Origin: Campylobacter troglodytis
Lineage (GTDB): Bacteria; Campylobacterota; Campylobacteria; Campylobacterales; Campylobacteraceae
DNA length: 64,000 nucleotides
Direction of reading: 5' to 3'
Assembly: GCF_006864425.1 (NCBI RefSeq)
Contig: NZ_QHLI01000004.1
Coordinates: 23,479-87,478, forward strand
How positions within the stretch are numbered: position 1 is the first letter of the stretch; every line of letters starts with the position of its first letter. Made by a program: the position numbers and the translations under genes. Positions 36,465-45,905 of this stretch are shown here, one piece after another. The notes under the pieces were generated by a model. The model searched no databases, was not told the DNA's origin, and saw only the letters and a list, made by a program, of their open reading frames with translations.

Positions 36465-36882
36465 TTTGCACACTTTGAATGCTGCCTAGCTTGCATTTAT
36501 AAGCTATGGCGTCCATAATGTATTCTTTCGGGTAAGAATAAGGCACATAAAAATCATAAGGATGATAAAAGCTTCTAGTGCTGTAATAGCCCCCATTTGA
36601 GCTTATGCTGTCCGCACCGATGATGACTAGCGTATCACCGCCCATACCGTGGGTCTTGTTTTTTAGCTCGTTTTTGATCGAGGCTCTTAATTCTTGTAAA
36701 TTCAAGCCCCCGTGTGAATTCTTTCTATATCCTTCTATCTCTCCTAATCTAATGCAGTTTGTAGGCTCGCTAATGGCTATTTGAACCCCACTAGCCTCAG
36801 TTTCAAGTGGGGTTATTGCTATCTTTGTTGAGCAAGCACAAAAAAATAAAACAAAGACTAAGTTTATCTTTAAATTTGTCAT
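36454..36882 (-). CDS. DUF4156-like lipoprotein
   Basis: A 142-residue envelope protein. A signal peptide ends in a lipobox-like FFCAC near residue 16, so it is probably lipidated. The body has CIRLGEIEGYR, a following NELKNKTHGMGGDTLVIIGAD stretch and a Tyr-rich end, the pattern of the DUF4156 family of unknown function. It overlaps the dihydroorotase-like gene by about 11 bp and may be cotranscribed with it. The 244-bp gap upstream holds no gene. Confidence 0.7.
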   Translation of the reverse strand: MTNLKINLVFVLFFCACSTKIAITPLETEASGVQIAISEPTNCIRLGEIEGYRKNSHGGLNLQELRASIKNELKNKTHGMGGDTLVIIGADSISSNGGYYSTRSFYHPYDFYVPYSYPKEYIMDAIAYKCKLGSIQSVQNAY

Positions 36883-37126
36883 ATTTAATCCTTTATTTTA
36901 AAATTTCATATCAATTCTAGCATTTTAAATTTAAGTATTTGCTTACAAAATAAAATTTATCCTCATTTAACGGTTAAAATTCACAACTTTTATCTTTTTA
37001 AAAGCAAATTCTTGTATAGTTTTAAAAACTACTTGCAAACAATCGAAGCGTTAGTTCCCAATTACAAAGCAAGCATAAGCTTTTAAGCTTATTTATCTTA
37101 GCTCTTGTAGGGTTTAAACCAAATTC

Positions 37127-37897
37127 TTATTCATTGATATAATTAAAACCTAAGCTAATGCAAGATTGAATATCGCCTAAATTGATAGCTTCGTAAAGAT
37201 TGTATCCTAGCCTTAAAAGTAGGATTTCTAAGTCCTTTTGAAACCGTATCCTTGTAGGTTTATTATGAAAAACCTCATTTCTAGCACAACGAATTTGATT
37301 GATTTTAGTGATAAGATGATTTTTTGTTCCATAAATGGGTAAAACTTGACACTTATAGCATTTTTCATCTTTAAATAAATGAGCAAATTCGTCCCAATAT
37401 GTTTCTAAGATATTTTGCAAATCTATCAAAGAAAAAATATCAAAAATTTCAAAGCTATTGTTTATATCATTGAGGCTCATACGATTTTGTCTCGGTCTTC
37501 TTTCTATGATGTTTTTTAATTTTTCAGCCTTTTGAGAATTTAAGCTCTCAATGCGAGAAAACCAATCATCGCTTTGAGTGTTATAAAGCTTAGCTATACC
37601 TACTGCAAGTGTGCTACGCAAAGCATTTTTAAAGCAATGTAAGAGCAAAAATTTAGCTTGATGAATTTTGCGTTTTTTATTATACAAGTTCATAATAAAA
37701 TCAAAAAGCGTGGAAACTGTTGTTTGTGGATGCTTTAAGAGGTATTGTTGCGCTTCTTTACAAGCACCCCAAAGATATTGAAAATGCAAAACCCTTATAC
37801 TTTGTTTGATTTTATTTTCAAAATCTTTGCTAAGTAACTGTGCATCAAAAAGTTCTTTTATCTTGTAATACTGTTCATCCTCCAAAGAAAAGCTCAT
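37127..37897 (-). CDS. HEPN-domain protein, candidate RNase toxin or defence protein
   Basis: A 256-residue cytoplasmic protein that I do not recognise as a named family. Near the C-terminus, IRCARNEVFHNKP (about 210-222) contains R-x4-H in the form RNEVFH, the catalytic signature of HEPN ribonucleases (Abi proteins, RnlA, LsoA, Cas13 and Swt1-like HEPN domains). The segment before it (LIDLQNILETYWDEFAHLF) looks like the preceding HEPN helices. The Abi_2 N-terminal signature (RG...YYR..GY) is absent, so it is not a plain Abi_2 protein. AAAGG lies 8 bp before the ATG, with its own TATAAT about 30 bp upstream. It sits alone, divergent from a GC-rich structured element, between conserved genes, which suggests an acquired locus. 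Confidence 0.6.
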   Translation of the reverse strand: MSFSLEDEQYYKIKELFDAQLLSKDFENKIKQSIRVLHFQYLWGACKEAQQYLLKHPQTTVSTLFDFIMNLYNKKRKIHQAKFLLLHCFKNALRSTLAVGIAKLYNTQSDDWFSRIESLNSQKAEKLKNIIERRPRQNRMSLNDINNSFEIFDIFSLIDLQNILETYWDEFAHLFKDEKCYKCQVLPIYGTKNHLITKINQIRCARNEVFHNKPTRIRFQKDLEILLLRLGYNLYEAINLGDIQSCISLGFNYINE

Positions 37898-37927
37898 TTT
37901 TACGCCTTTAAGTTCTTATTTAGCTTG

Positions 37928-37940
37928 ATTATAATATAAT
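37928..37940. promoter_or_regulatory. Overlapping divergent -10 boxes between the HEPN gene and the putative RNA
   Basis: The plus strand has TATAAT at 37930-37935 and again at 37935-37940. The minus strand has TATAAT at 37933-37928. The second plus box predicts a start at about 37947, exactly where the foldable element begins. The minus box predicts a start near 37921 for the HEPN mRNA. The two transcripts would compete for one site. Confidence 0.6.
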
Positions 37941-37946
37941 TTTAGC

Positions 37947-38008
37947 AATTCGGGGGGCTAACCACGACTAAGGTGGGTACTTCTCAGAAAGAGGCTACCC
38001 CGAGTTTT
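37947..38008 (+). ncRNA. Putative GC-rich structured small RNA divergent from the HEPN gene
   Basis: About 62 nt of GC-rich sequence in a very AT-rich region. Outer arms AATTCGGGG (37947-37955) and CCCCGAGTT (37998-38006) pair over 9 bp. The one non-Watson-Crick position is U-G if the plus strand is transcribed but C-A on the minus strand, which favours a plus-strand RNA. Inside are CCAC/GTGG (37962-37965/37973-37976) and an alternative stem GGGTA/TACCC (37975-37979/37996-38000) extended by CTTC/GAGG. GAGTTTT at the end resembles a weak terminator. The arms share bases, so a switch or pseudoknot is possible. It ends 5 bp before the convergent uvrB stop. The strand, ends and function are inferred. 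Confidence 0.5.
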
Positions 38009-38013
38009 ACATC

Positions 38014-39987
38014 TCACAAAGTTCTTAATTTGTTTATCTCATCTCTTAAAGCAGCTGCCTTTTCAAATTCAAGCACCCTTGCAGCTTCAAGCATTTGTTT
38101 TCTCAACTCCTTAACAAGCTTTGCTCTCTCAATAGCTGGCATTTTTTCTAAATTCTTGCCCTTGCGGTAAATTTCAGCCTCATCAAGCTCGCTTTTAAGG
38201 CTATCTTCTAAGTGCCTTTGCACCGAAGTTGGAGTGATACTGTGCTTTTTATTATAAGCATTTTGAAGCTCGCGGCGTTTGTTTGTTATATCCATAGCCT
38301 CTTGCATAGACTTTGTAACTTTTTTGGCAAATAAAAGCACCTTGCCATTGACATTCCTAGCCGCCCTTCCCATAGTTTGAATTAAACTTGTAGTGCTTCT
38401 TAAAAAGCCTTCTTTATCAGCATCCATTATGGCAATTAGCGACACTTCTGGCAAATCAAGCCCCTCCCTCAATAAATTTATGCCTATGAGTATATCAAAG
38501 CTACCCGTGCGAAGCCCTCTTATTAGCTCGTTTCGCTCAATGGCATCAATGTCTGAGTGCATATATTTTACCTTTAAGCCAAGCTCTAAGTAGTAGCGAG
38601 TAAGCTCTTCTGCTAGCTTTTTAGTAAGCACGGTTACTAAAACCCTCTCATTCCTTGCGATTACCTTTTTTGCCTCATCATATAAAATTTCTACTTGATT
38701 GTCGCTGTCTTTTAGCTCTATTATGGGATCTAATAGCCCTGTGGGACGCATTATTTGATGAAACACATTATCCGCACTTAGCTCAAGTTCTAGTGGGGCA
38801 GGGGTAGCTGAAACAAAGAGAAAAACGCAGTTTTTGTTTATAAACTCATTAAACATCAAGGGGCGGTTATCAAGGGCTGAGGGCAAACGAAAGCCGTAAT
38901 CCACAAGGGTTTGCTTACGACTTCTATCCCCTGCAAACATACCGCGAAACTGGGGCAAGGAAACGTGGCATTCATCAACTATCACCAAAAAGGGCTTATC
39001 CTTAATGGCATAATAATCAAAAAGGGTATAGGGGGTTTCCCCACTTTTAAGCCCTGTTAAATGCAAGGCGTAGTTTTCAATGCCCTTGCAAAGCCCTGTG
39101 CTTTCAAGCATTTCAATGTCAAATTCAACCCTTTGTTTAAGCCTTTGATACTCCACAAGCTTGTTTTCCTTTTCAAAATAGGCTAATCTTTCAGCAAGCT
39201 CAGCCTTTATGCCCTTAATCGCCTCTTTTAGCCTTGCCTCGCCAACGCTAAACTGACTTGTAGGATACAAAATGAAGCGCTTTAAATCCTTGCCCTTTTT
39301 GTTTTCAAAGACATTGTAATGATACATAGCGTCTAATTCATCGCCGAAAAATTCAAGCCTAATCACCTCATCCTCAAAATAAGCAGGATAAATATCCACC
39401 GTGTCGCCATTTACTCGAAAATCCGCCCTATCAAAAAAGCTATCATTTCTCTTATAGCCCATATCCACAAGCTTTTTTAAAAGCTCTTTTTGATTCAAAT
39501 TCATACCAAGCTCAAAGATAAGCACCATTCCTACATATTCTTTTGGATTTCCAAGCCCATAATTTGCCGAAACGCTAGCTATGCAAACGACATTATCATA
39601 GCTCAGTAAAGACGCTGTTGCACTCAAACGAAGCCTTTCTAAGTCCTCATTTACCGAGCTATCCTTTTCTATAAATATATCAGTGCGTGGTATATAGGCT
39701 TCTGGCTGATAATAATCATAATAGCTGATGAAGTATTCCACAAAGTCCTTGCTAAAAAAGCCCTTAAATTCGCTATAAAGCTGGGCGCATAGGGATTTGT
39801 TATGACTCATTACAAGGGTAGGCATATTTAAAAGGGCTATGACATTTGCCATAGTAAAGGTCTTTCCAGAGCCTGTTACGCCAAGCAGGGTTTGGTATTT
39901 TTGTCCATTTTTTATGCTTTTAACTATGCCATTTATAGCCTGAGCTTGGTCGGGACTTGGTTTAAAAGAGCTTGTTAATTCAAACAT
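38014..39987 (-). CDS. uvrB: Excinuclease ABC subunit B
   Basis: The 657-residue damage-verification helicase of nucleotide excision repair. Walker A is GVTGSGKT (about 38-45). The beta-hairpin that probes DNA is seen in [20 protein letters not shown] (about 92-111). Helicase motifs include [29 protein letters not shown] and QTMGRAARN. The C-terminal UVR motif [23 protein letters not shown] binds UvrA/UvrC. It is divergent from the small-gene cluster that leads to priA, as in C. jejuni. Confidence 0.97.
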   Translation of the reverse strand: MFELTSSFKPSPDQAQAINGIVKSIKNGQKYQTLLGVTGSGKTFTMANVIALLNMPTLVMSHNKSLCAQLYSEFKGFFSKDFVEYFISYYDYYQPEAYIPRTDIFIEKDSSVNEDLERLRLSATASLLSYDNVVCIASVSANYGLGNPKEYVGMVLIFELGMNLNQKELLKKLVDMGYKRNDSFFDRADFRVNGDTVDIYPAYFEDEVIRLEFFGDELDAMYHYNVFENKKGKDLKRFILYPTSQFSVGEARLKEAIKGIKAELAERLAYFEKENKLVEYQRLKQRVEFDIEMLESTGLCKGIENYALHLTGLKSGETPYTLFDYYAIKDKPFLVIVDECHVSLPQFRGMFAGDRSRKQTLVDYGFRLPSALDNRPLMFNEFINKNCVFLFVSATPAPLELELSADNVFHQIMRPTGLLDPIIELKDSDNQVEILYDEAKKVIARNERVLVTVLTKKLAEELTRYYLELGLKVKYMHSDIDAIERNELIRGLRTGSFDILIGINLLREGLDLPEVSLIAIMDADKEGFLRSTTSLIQTMGRAARNVNGKVLLFAKKVTKSMQEAMDITNKRRELQNAYNKKHSITPTSVQRHLEDSLKSELDEAEIYRKGKNLEKMPAIERAKLVKELRKQMLEAARVLEFEKAAALRDEINKLRTL

Positions 39988-40105
39988 ATTTGCCTTAAAA
40001 CTTTTATTTTTGGGCTAAATTTTACAAAAATTTGCCTTAAAAACTATCAAAAACTTAAGTTTTTTGTTACAATTACAAAGATATTTTTGTAAAGAGGACA
40101 AGGCA

Positions 40106-40333
40106 ATGGATGATAAGATTATGTACACGCTCACAGAGAAGGTAAATGAGCTTTTAGAACGGTATAAAGAAGTTTGCGATGAAAATGAAAACTTACGCAA
40201 CGAACTTGTCAGTGCTAGGGCTCAAAATGAGGCTAAAAATAACGAGATAGCAAGGCTTGAAGAGGAACTTAAAAATAAAAACATATTCAGCGAGGATATG
40301 ATTAAAAAGATGGAAGCAGCACTTGGAAAATAA
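40106..40333 (+). CDS. Small coiled-coil protein (Cj0681-like)
   Basis: A 75-residue acidic protein, almost entirely a predicted coiled coil (KVNELLERYKEVCDENENLRNEL, then EIARLEEELKNK). The function is unknown. I start at the ATG of MDDKIMYT, preceded by GAGGACAAGG. The C-terminus overlaps the next gene by 11 bp, which implies coupling. The location between uvrB and priA matches the C. jejuni order. The size and composition recall cell-division coiled-coil proteins such as ZapB, but that is only an analogy. Confidence 0.7.
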   Translation: MDDKIMYTLTEKVNELLERYKEVCDENENLRNELVSARAQNEAKNNEIARLEEELKNKNIFSEDMIKKMEAALGK

Positions 40334-40580
40334 AAAGATCACAGAGGTTATAATCAATGTCTCCGCCAAGGACTTTGTCATAAAATGCTCTGAGGACTTT
40401 GCTAAGATCTTTGAGGCTGATATAGATCTGATCTCAAAGGGCACTAAGAAGATAGAATTAAAAGATATGATTCAATCTTTTGTCGCAAAAAGCTACGAAA
40501 ACTACGAAATTCGCAAACAAATTGACGAGCTGATTAAGGCTTTAAATACAGAGCCTATCTTTAAAGTAAGTAAAAGATGA
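40323..40580 (+). CDS. Small conserved protein (Cj0682-like)
   Basis: An 85-residue cytoplasmic protein of unknown function, MENKKITEVIINVSAKDF at the start and EIRKQIDELIKALNTEP near the end. Mixed alpha/beta character, with no signal or membrane segment. It overlaps the coiled-coil gene before it by 11 bp and the pilin-like gene after it by 4 bp, so it is part of a tightly coupled operon. Confidence 0.7.
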   Translation: MENKKITEVIINVSAKDFVIKCSEDFAKIFEADIDLISKGTKKIELKDMIQSFVAKSYENYEIRKQIDELIKALNTEPIFKVSKR

Positions 40581-41044
40581 GAGGAGGATTTAGCTTGCTT
40601 GAGCTAATCCTAGTCCTTTGCATAATAGCCATCCTAGCCACCATAGCCCTTCCTTACATAAACTCTCCAAAACAAGATGCCATTTTGCTTAAACTAAAAG
40701 CTGATTTAACTATGATACAAAGTGGCATTGCAGCAGCTAAAAACGAACAAATGCTTGTAAATTCAGCTTTAAATTTAAGTGTGCTTGATGAGGCGGCTGT
40801 GAATTTAGTGGGCGAGAGGCTGTTTTATTGCTCAAAGGCTCAAATTTCAGCCTGCAACGGTGGGTCAAACTGCTGCACCACTAGCATTTTAAACTCAGGC
40901 ATAGTATCAAACACAAAGGGCTGGCTAAAAACAGGGGTTAGAAGCTACCGCTTTTATCTAAGTGCTAAAAAATTCATAGACTTTGAATTTAATGCAAATG
41001 AAAGCAGTTTTGAGTGCTTGAGCCTTTGCAAAGAGCTTTTATGA
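40577..41044 (+). CDS. Type IV pilin-like protein with prepilin N-terminus
   Basis: A 155-residue pseudopilin. Residues 1-25 form a prepilin leader and helix: MRGG, then FSLLELILVLCIIAILATIALPY, with the expected Gly at -1 and Glu at +5 (GFSLLE). The C-terminal part has four Cys (FYCSKAQISAC and NCCTTS), probably disulphide-bonded outside. Campylobacter builds no classical type IV pili but uses such proteins in its DNA-uptake (type II secretion-like) system, so a role in transformation is plausible. The stop overlaps the priA start (ATGA). Confidence 0.82.
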   Translation: MRGGFSLLELILVLCIIAILATIALPYINSPKQDAILLKLKADLTMIQSGIAAAKNEQMLVNSALNLSVLDEAAVNLVGERLFYCSKAQISACNGGSNCCTTSILNSGIVSNTKGWLKTGVRSYRFYLSAKKFIDFEFNANESSFECLSLCKELL

Positions 41045-42891
41045 ATTATTACGAAGTAGCCCTCAAGGGCTTTTATTTGGAGGCTTTAAGCTATGAAAGT
41101 AAGGCAGAGCTTGAAATTTACAGCGAGGTTATTGTAGAACTAGCCAAAAAAGGCAGGGTGCAAGGCTTTGTGATGAAAAGGGTGCAAAAGCCAAATTTCG
41201 CCACAAAGCCCATTTTAGAGGCTACTGGCAGGTTTTTAAGTAAGAGCCAAAGCGAGCTGTCCCTCTTTATAAGCTCATATTATACCTGCAAGATAGGCTT
41301 TGTGCTAAGTGGCTTTGAGGCTTCAAAGCCCTATGAAACAAGCTCTGTTTTAATCAAAAATGCTCCAAAATTAAGCGAGAAGCAACTTAAAGCCCTTGAA
41401 TTTGCTAAAAACAATGACACTAGCTTGCTATTTGCCGACACAGGCAGTGGTAAAACCGAAATTTACATATCTTTAATCAAAGAGTATTTAGCAAAAGGAC
41501 AGCAGTGCTTACTTTTAATGCCTGAAATCGCCCTTACCCCACAAATGCAAAAGCGTTTGAGTGCGTATTTTGAGGATAAATTCATAATGTGGCATTCAAA
41601 AATCAGCAAGGCAAAAAAGCAAAAAGCCTTGCAAAGCCTAGAAAATGGCGAAATTTTGCTAGTAGCTGGTGCAAGATCGGCTCTATTTTTGCCTTTTTTT
41701 AAACTAGCCCTCATTATAGTGGATGAGGAACACGATAATTCCTACAAGGCAAATGATAATCCTCGCATAAATGCAAGGGATTTGGCACTTTTTTTGGGAC
41801 AAAGGCTTAAAATCAAGGTGCTTTTAGGCTCAGCAACGCCTAGCGTAACGAGCTTTTACCGCCAAAAAAGCTTTCGTTTGAAAGGCACTTTTTTTCAAAG
41901 CAAGAAAAATTTCATCTATGATGAGAGCGAATTAGGGCTTTCTAGCACGGTTTTAAGAGAACTTCGTGTGAGTTTGAGGGCAAAAAAGCAAGCCATCATC
42001 TTTTTGCCAACTCGGGCAAATTTTCGTCAAATTCTATGTCAGGGCTGTGGAAAAACGATAAATTGCCCCTTTTGTAGCGTGGCTATGAGCCTTCACAAGG
42101 ATAAGGCTGCTTTGAAATGCCATTACTGCGGCTTTTTGGGAGAAATAGCTAAGAGCTGTCCGCATTGCGAGGCTCTTATGCTTGAGGCTAGAAAGATGGG
42201 AACTAGCGAGCTTTGTGAGCTTTTACAAACCGAGCTTAGCACTGAATTTAAGGACATAAAAATAGCCAAATTTGACAGCGACACAACCACAACTCAAAAA
42301 AAGCTAGAAGCCATCTTGCAAGACTTTAACGAGCATAAAATCGACATTTTAGTGGGAACTTCAATGCTTGCAAAGGGGCACGATTATCATAGCGTTGATT
42401 TAAGCGTGATTTTGGGGCTTGATGAGTATTTGTTTCGTCCAAATTTTAGAGCCTACGAGGAAAGTTTGGCTCTGGCTATGCAAGTAGCAGGACGTGCTGG
42501 TCGCAAAGGTGCGGCAAGGGTGCTGATACAAAGCAAACAAAAGGGCTTTTGGCAAAGATACATAGAAAATTATGATGCCTTTTTGCGTGATGAGCTTCGC
42601 AACCGCAAGGGGCTTTATCCGCCTTTTTCTAGGCTTTTAAGGCTAGTGATTGAGGATAAAGACAAAGAAAAAGCAAGCAAGCTTTGTCAAAAATTAGGGG
42701 CTGAATTTAAAGAGCTTAAAAGCATTGAGGTAGTGGGCTTTGGAGCGTGTGGGATTGAGTTTATGCAAAATAAATTTCGCTTTTATGTGCTGTTGCGAAG
42801 TAAAACCCACACCCCGCTTATAAAGGCTGCTTTTTATGCTTCGCAGTTTAAAGAAATCATTGCTGATATTGATCCGATCGAGTTTAATTAA
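41041..42891 (+). CDS. priA: Primosomal protein N' (replication restart helicase PriA)
   Basis: A 616-residue superfamily 2 helicase that reloads the replisome at stalled forks. Walker A is FADTGSGKTE, the DEAH-type box reads VDEEHD, and SATPSV is present. The zinc-binding region has four CxxC pairs (CQGCGKTINCPFC...CHYCG...CPHC) at about 340-385, followed by MLAKGHDYHSVDLSV and QVAGRAGRK. I start at the ATG overlapping the pilin-like stop rather than 27 bp upstream. Confidence 0.95.
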   Translation: MNYYEVALKGFYLEALSYESKAELEIYSEVIVELAKKGRVQGFVMKRVQKPNFATKPILEATGRFLSKSQSELSLFISSYYTCKIGFVLSGFEASKPYETSSVLIKNAPKLSEKQLKALEFAKNNDTSLLFADTGSGKTEIYISLIKEYLAKGQQCLLLMPEIALTPQMQKRLSAYFEDKFIMWHSKISKAKKQKALQSLENGEILLVAGARSALFLPFFKLALIIVDEEHDNSYKANDNPRINARDLALFLGQRLKIKVLLGSATPSVTSFYRQKSFRLKGTFFQSKKNFIYDESELGLSSTVLRELRVSLRAKKQAIIFLPTRANFRQILCQGCGKTINCPFCSVAMSLHKDKAALKCHYCGFLGEIAKSCPHCEALMLEARKMGTSELCELLQTELSTEFKDIKIAKFDSDTTTTQKKLEAILQDFNEHKIDILVGTSMLAKGHDYHSVDLSVILGLDEYLFRPNFRAYEESLALAMQVAGRAGRKGAARVLIQSKQKGFWQRYIENYDAFLRDELRNRKGLYPPFSRLLRLVIEDKDKEKASKLCQKLGAEFKELKSIEVVGFGACGIEFMQNKFRFYVLLRSKTHTPLIKAAFYASQFKEIIADIDPIEFN

Positions 42892-42994
42892 ATAAAGTTT
42901 GTTATAATTTTTAGCCAAATTTAAACAAGGTTCAAACTAGTAGCTTTGATCCTGTGAATTTTTTAAAATTTCAAATTTTTTACAAAGGATTTTT

Positions 42995-43909
42995 ATGGAA
43001 TTTATCTCTACCTCGGCTATCATAGCCATAGTCTTACTTGCAATTGTCGTAGCTACAATCTTTGCAGGGCTTAAAATAGTCGCACAAACCGACATTTACA
43101 TAGTTGAGAGGCTTGGACGCTATCACAAGTCCCTTTACGGCGGGCTTAATCTCATCATACCCTACATAGATAGAGTTGTAGCAAGGGTTACAAGCAAGGA
43201 ACAGCTCATAAATATGGGGCAACAAGCCATTACAAAGGATAATGTTAGCATCTTTGTCGATGGCATAGTCTTTATCACTGTAATGGACGCTAAAACGGCT
43301 ACTTATGGGGTAACGAACTATCAAATGGCCATTGAAAACCTTGCCGTTACAACACTTCGCGGCGAGCTTGGAAAGATAACCCTTGATGAAGCCTTTTCAA
43401 ACCGCGACAAGCTCAACGCCGCACTGCAAGTTGCCTTGGGCGAGGCGGCACATAACTGGGGCGTTAAGATTATGCGGGTTGAGATTAGCGAAATCTCGGT
43501 AGGCAAGGACATACAAGAGAGTATGAATCAGCAAATGAAAGCAGAACGCGACAAACGCGCCATCGAGCTTAAAGCAGAGGCTGAAAAACAAGCACAAATT
43601 AGAAGTGCCGAGGCTTTTAAGCAAGAACAGGTCTTGCAAGCAGAGGCTATTGAAAGAATGGCAGACGCTAGAAAATACGAGCAAATCGCCCTCGCACAAG
43701 GACAAGCAGACGCCATAAGAATCATAAATGATGAGATGTCAAAAAGCCCCTTAGCTGCTGAGTTTTTACTCACAAAGGATAGAATTTCAGCCTTTACAGA
43801 GCTTTCTAAAAATCCTAGCAAGGACAAGGTAATTGTGCCTTATGAGAGTGCTGAATTTATAGGGGCTTTAAGTGTGATTAAGGATTTTTTAAAGGATAAA
43901 AAGGCTTAA
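42995..43909 (+). CDS. SPFH/stomatin-like membrane protein (QmcA type)
   Basis: A 304-residue protein with one N-terminal transmembrane helix (about 6-30) and a Band 7/SPFH domain opening with TDIYIVERLGRYHKSLYGGLNLIIPYIDR. A long Ala/Glu/Lys-rich coiled coil lies at about 180-235 (KQAQIRSAEAFKQEQVLQAEA). Such proteins form ring oligomers in the membrane and often associate with FtsH-type proteases. A clear ribosome site (AAAGGATTTTT) precedes the ATG. The NfeD-like gene 290 bp downstream is its usual functional partner; the gap has GTGAATTT-rich DNA only. Confidence 0.9.
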   Translation: MEFISTSAIIAIVLLAIVVATIFAGLKIVAQTDIYIVERLGRYHKSLYGGLNLIIPYIDRVVARVTSKEQLINMGQQAITKDNVSIFVDGIVFITVMDAKTATYGVTNYQMAIENLAVTTLRGELGKITLDEAFSNRDKLNAALQVALGEAAHNWGVKIMRVEISEISVGKDIQESMNQQMKAERDKRAIELKAEAEKQAQIRSAEAFKQEQVLQAEAIERMADARKYEQIALAQGQADAIRIINDEMSKSPLAAEFLLTKDRISAFTELSKNPSKDKVIVPYESAEFIGALSVIKDFLKDKKA

Positions 43910-44196
43910 AATTTGGCTTTTGCGTGAATTTAAATGTTTTTTGTGAATTTTTTGAAAAATTTAAAAGAAAATGCGTGAATTTTTACTGTGTTTTAAATGG
44001 CAAAGACTGTGAATTTTCAAGACAAACAAAGGCGGATAAGGCGAAGTATTTTTGAGCTATTTTGGTGGCTGATTAAGCAAAAAGCGATTGAGACTAGCCT
44101 TGATGGGTTGATCTTTTTGCAAACTCTGTCAAAAGAACCGCCCAATGAGTTGTTAGCTTAGCGAAGCAAGACAAGCCGTTAAAAAAAAGGATAAAA

Positions 44197-44613
44197 ATGA
44201 TAGAAACAATGTGGCTCTTCATCATAGGCGGTATCTTGCTTTTGTGTGAGCTTTTTGTGTTTAGTTATTTCTTGCTTTTTATAGGGCTTGGAGTGCTTAT
44301 AACAGGGCTTTTAAGCTCTTTTAATCTTCTTAACTCACTAGCCCTTCAATGTCTAAGCATAGTGCTTTTTTCTTTCTTATCCTTGCTTGTGTTAAAGCCT
44401 TTGTTGAAAAGGTTTTCAAAGCCTAGCGAACAATTCATAGAAAATGCAAATTTAAAGCTGAAAATCGGCTCCAAAGCCCTTGTGGTAGAAAACGGCGTGA
44501 TAGAATGCAGCGGTACTATGTGGCAATGCGACACCACAGGCTTTGAAATAGGACAAAGGGTGAAAATAGCGGATTTCAAGGATGGTGTCCCTCTTATAGT
44601 GGCTATAAAATAG
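44197..44613 (+). CDS. NfeD-like membrane protein
   Basis: A 138-residue protein of the short NfeD type (without the protease domain). It has two or three transmembrane helices in residues 5-72 and a C-terminal OB-fold-like soluble domain (GSKALVVENGVIECSGTMWQC, GQRVKIADF). NfeD proteins pair with SPFH proteins such as the one just upstream and are thought to stabilise their membrane assemblies. Confidence 0.85.
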   Translation: MIETMWLFIIGGILLLCELFVFSYFLLFIGLGVLITGLLSSFNLLNSLALQCLSIVLFSFLSLLVLKPLLKRFSKPSEQFIENANLKLKIGSKALVVENGVIECSGTMWQCDTTGFEIGQRVKIADFKDGVPLIVAIK

Positions 44614-45077
44614 GCTTTTAAAGATATACTCAAAGATCTAACTTAAAGGCTCTAAAACAGCGTGAATTTATCATATAGCTTTTTGCCAAAAAGCAAATCT
44701 TTAGCCTTGAAGGTATGCTTAGTAGCTTGTAATCTTAGCCAAAACAAAATATTCTTTTTTTCAAAAAAGTTCCTTTATCAAAAGCTATGTTCTAAATTCT
44801 AAAAATAAAGAACCTTGCTTGTAAGACCTCAACAAAGCAAAAGATATATTTTTACAAAATCACCTCTATAATCGCTTCTATTTTTGAAGAATTGACACTT
44901 GGCCGAAAAATTTCGCTTAGCAAAAAAGCTTTATTTTAAGTTCTTTATAGGCAAAGTATGACAAGAACAATACGCTTTATAAAAGAACCTTTACAAAGCT
45001 TTTTAACAGAGTCAAAAAAGCACCTAAAATGTCAAAAATTTAAATGTTTAAGATATGTTGAGTTCATTTTAAATTTA
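44614..45077. other. Intergenic AT-rich DNA before the IS remnant
   Basis: About 460 bp without a supported gene. A 76-codon plus-strand frame beginning at 44958 runs into the IS remnant and is low-complexity, so I do not call it. Confidence 0.5.
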
Positions 45078-45775
45078 GCTCATTTAAACTTAAAGCAAAG
45101 GGTTTTTAAGCTAAATCCTGTGAAAAATAAAGAACAGTTTGCAAATTTCGCCAAATCTAAGAGAGATTTTGAGATCTTTTTTACTTAGCCTCCGCCCCTT
45201 TCTTTGCAAGAATTGATTTAGAGGCTAAAAAATGTCAATCTTTGTCAAATTCCTCATCAAGCTTTGTGTAAATTTTTCAAAGAAATTCATATTTTAGTCC
45301 TTAAAGAATGCGAAAATATTTCTAAAATGAGTGCTGATATGAAGTTAATGAGAGTTATTTTTTGCAACGCTTCACTCACAACTGCGTAGTAGAAGGTGCA
45401 AAAAGAGTGCTAACTAAGCGTGGAGTGGGGCTGGTCGCAAAAGTTTTTACTTTGCACTCTTGCAACTTTGCAAGAAGGAGCAAAGGTACATTATAGGGTA
45501 ATGCAAATGAGTTTTGCAAACGGACGAAATCACATAAACGGCATAGAGAATTTCTAGGGACCTTACAAAGGCTAGATTAAGTCAGTTTCACGGCAAGAGA
45601 ATTTTTCTTTTTACGCATTTGAAAGAAACTGAATTTCGATCTAATGTCAAAGTTAAAAACGAAAATTTGTATAAAATTTTGTTAAAATGGCTTAGGAAAA
45701 ATCCTAGTTCAGTTTAGCTAAAAGCATCAATCACCAAAATTGATAAACCAAAATCCTATTAAGTTTAATTGAGCT
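45078..45775 (+). mobile_element. Decayed IS1595-type element with both ends (second end-repeat subfamily)
   Basis: The ends AGCTCATTTAAACTTAA (about 45077-45093) and TTAAGTTTAATTGAGCT (45759-45775) are near-perfect inverted repeats of the GGCTCAATTAAACTTAA type. The interior keeps transposase traces in order: TTCGCCAAATCTAAGAGAG, GATTTAGAGGCTAAAAAAT, a GTGGAGTGGGGCTGGTCGC block, ACGAAATCACATAAACGGC with GAGAATTTCTAGG, and CATTTGAAAGAAACTGAATT. There are many stops and shifts. About 700 bp long; no target duplication seen. Confidence 0.75.
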
Positions 45776-45905
45776 TTAAAATTTTTTCTTATCATTGCAA
45801 AGTAAGCTTAAAGGGCTTAGTAAAATGACAAATTTTTGGGTATAATTTTATATTAGTCTAAGTTTAGAAAGGCTACTTAAGAAGTTTAAATATTAAAGGA
45901 AGATT

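Noticed and set aside
36454..36473. GTG at 36473 as start of the dihydroorotase-like gene
   Set aside because: Possible, but the ATG 9 bp downstream is the simpler choice; the ribosome site does not decide between them.
37127..37897. Assignment of the HEPN gene to the Abi_2 (AbiD/AbiF) family
   Set aside because: Only the R-x4-H region resembles Abi_2; the N-terminal Abi_2 signature is absent, so I keep the broader HEPN label.
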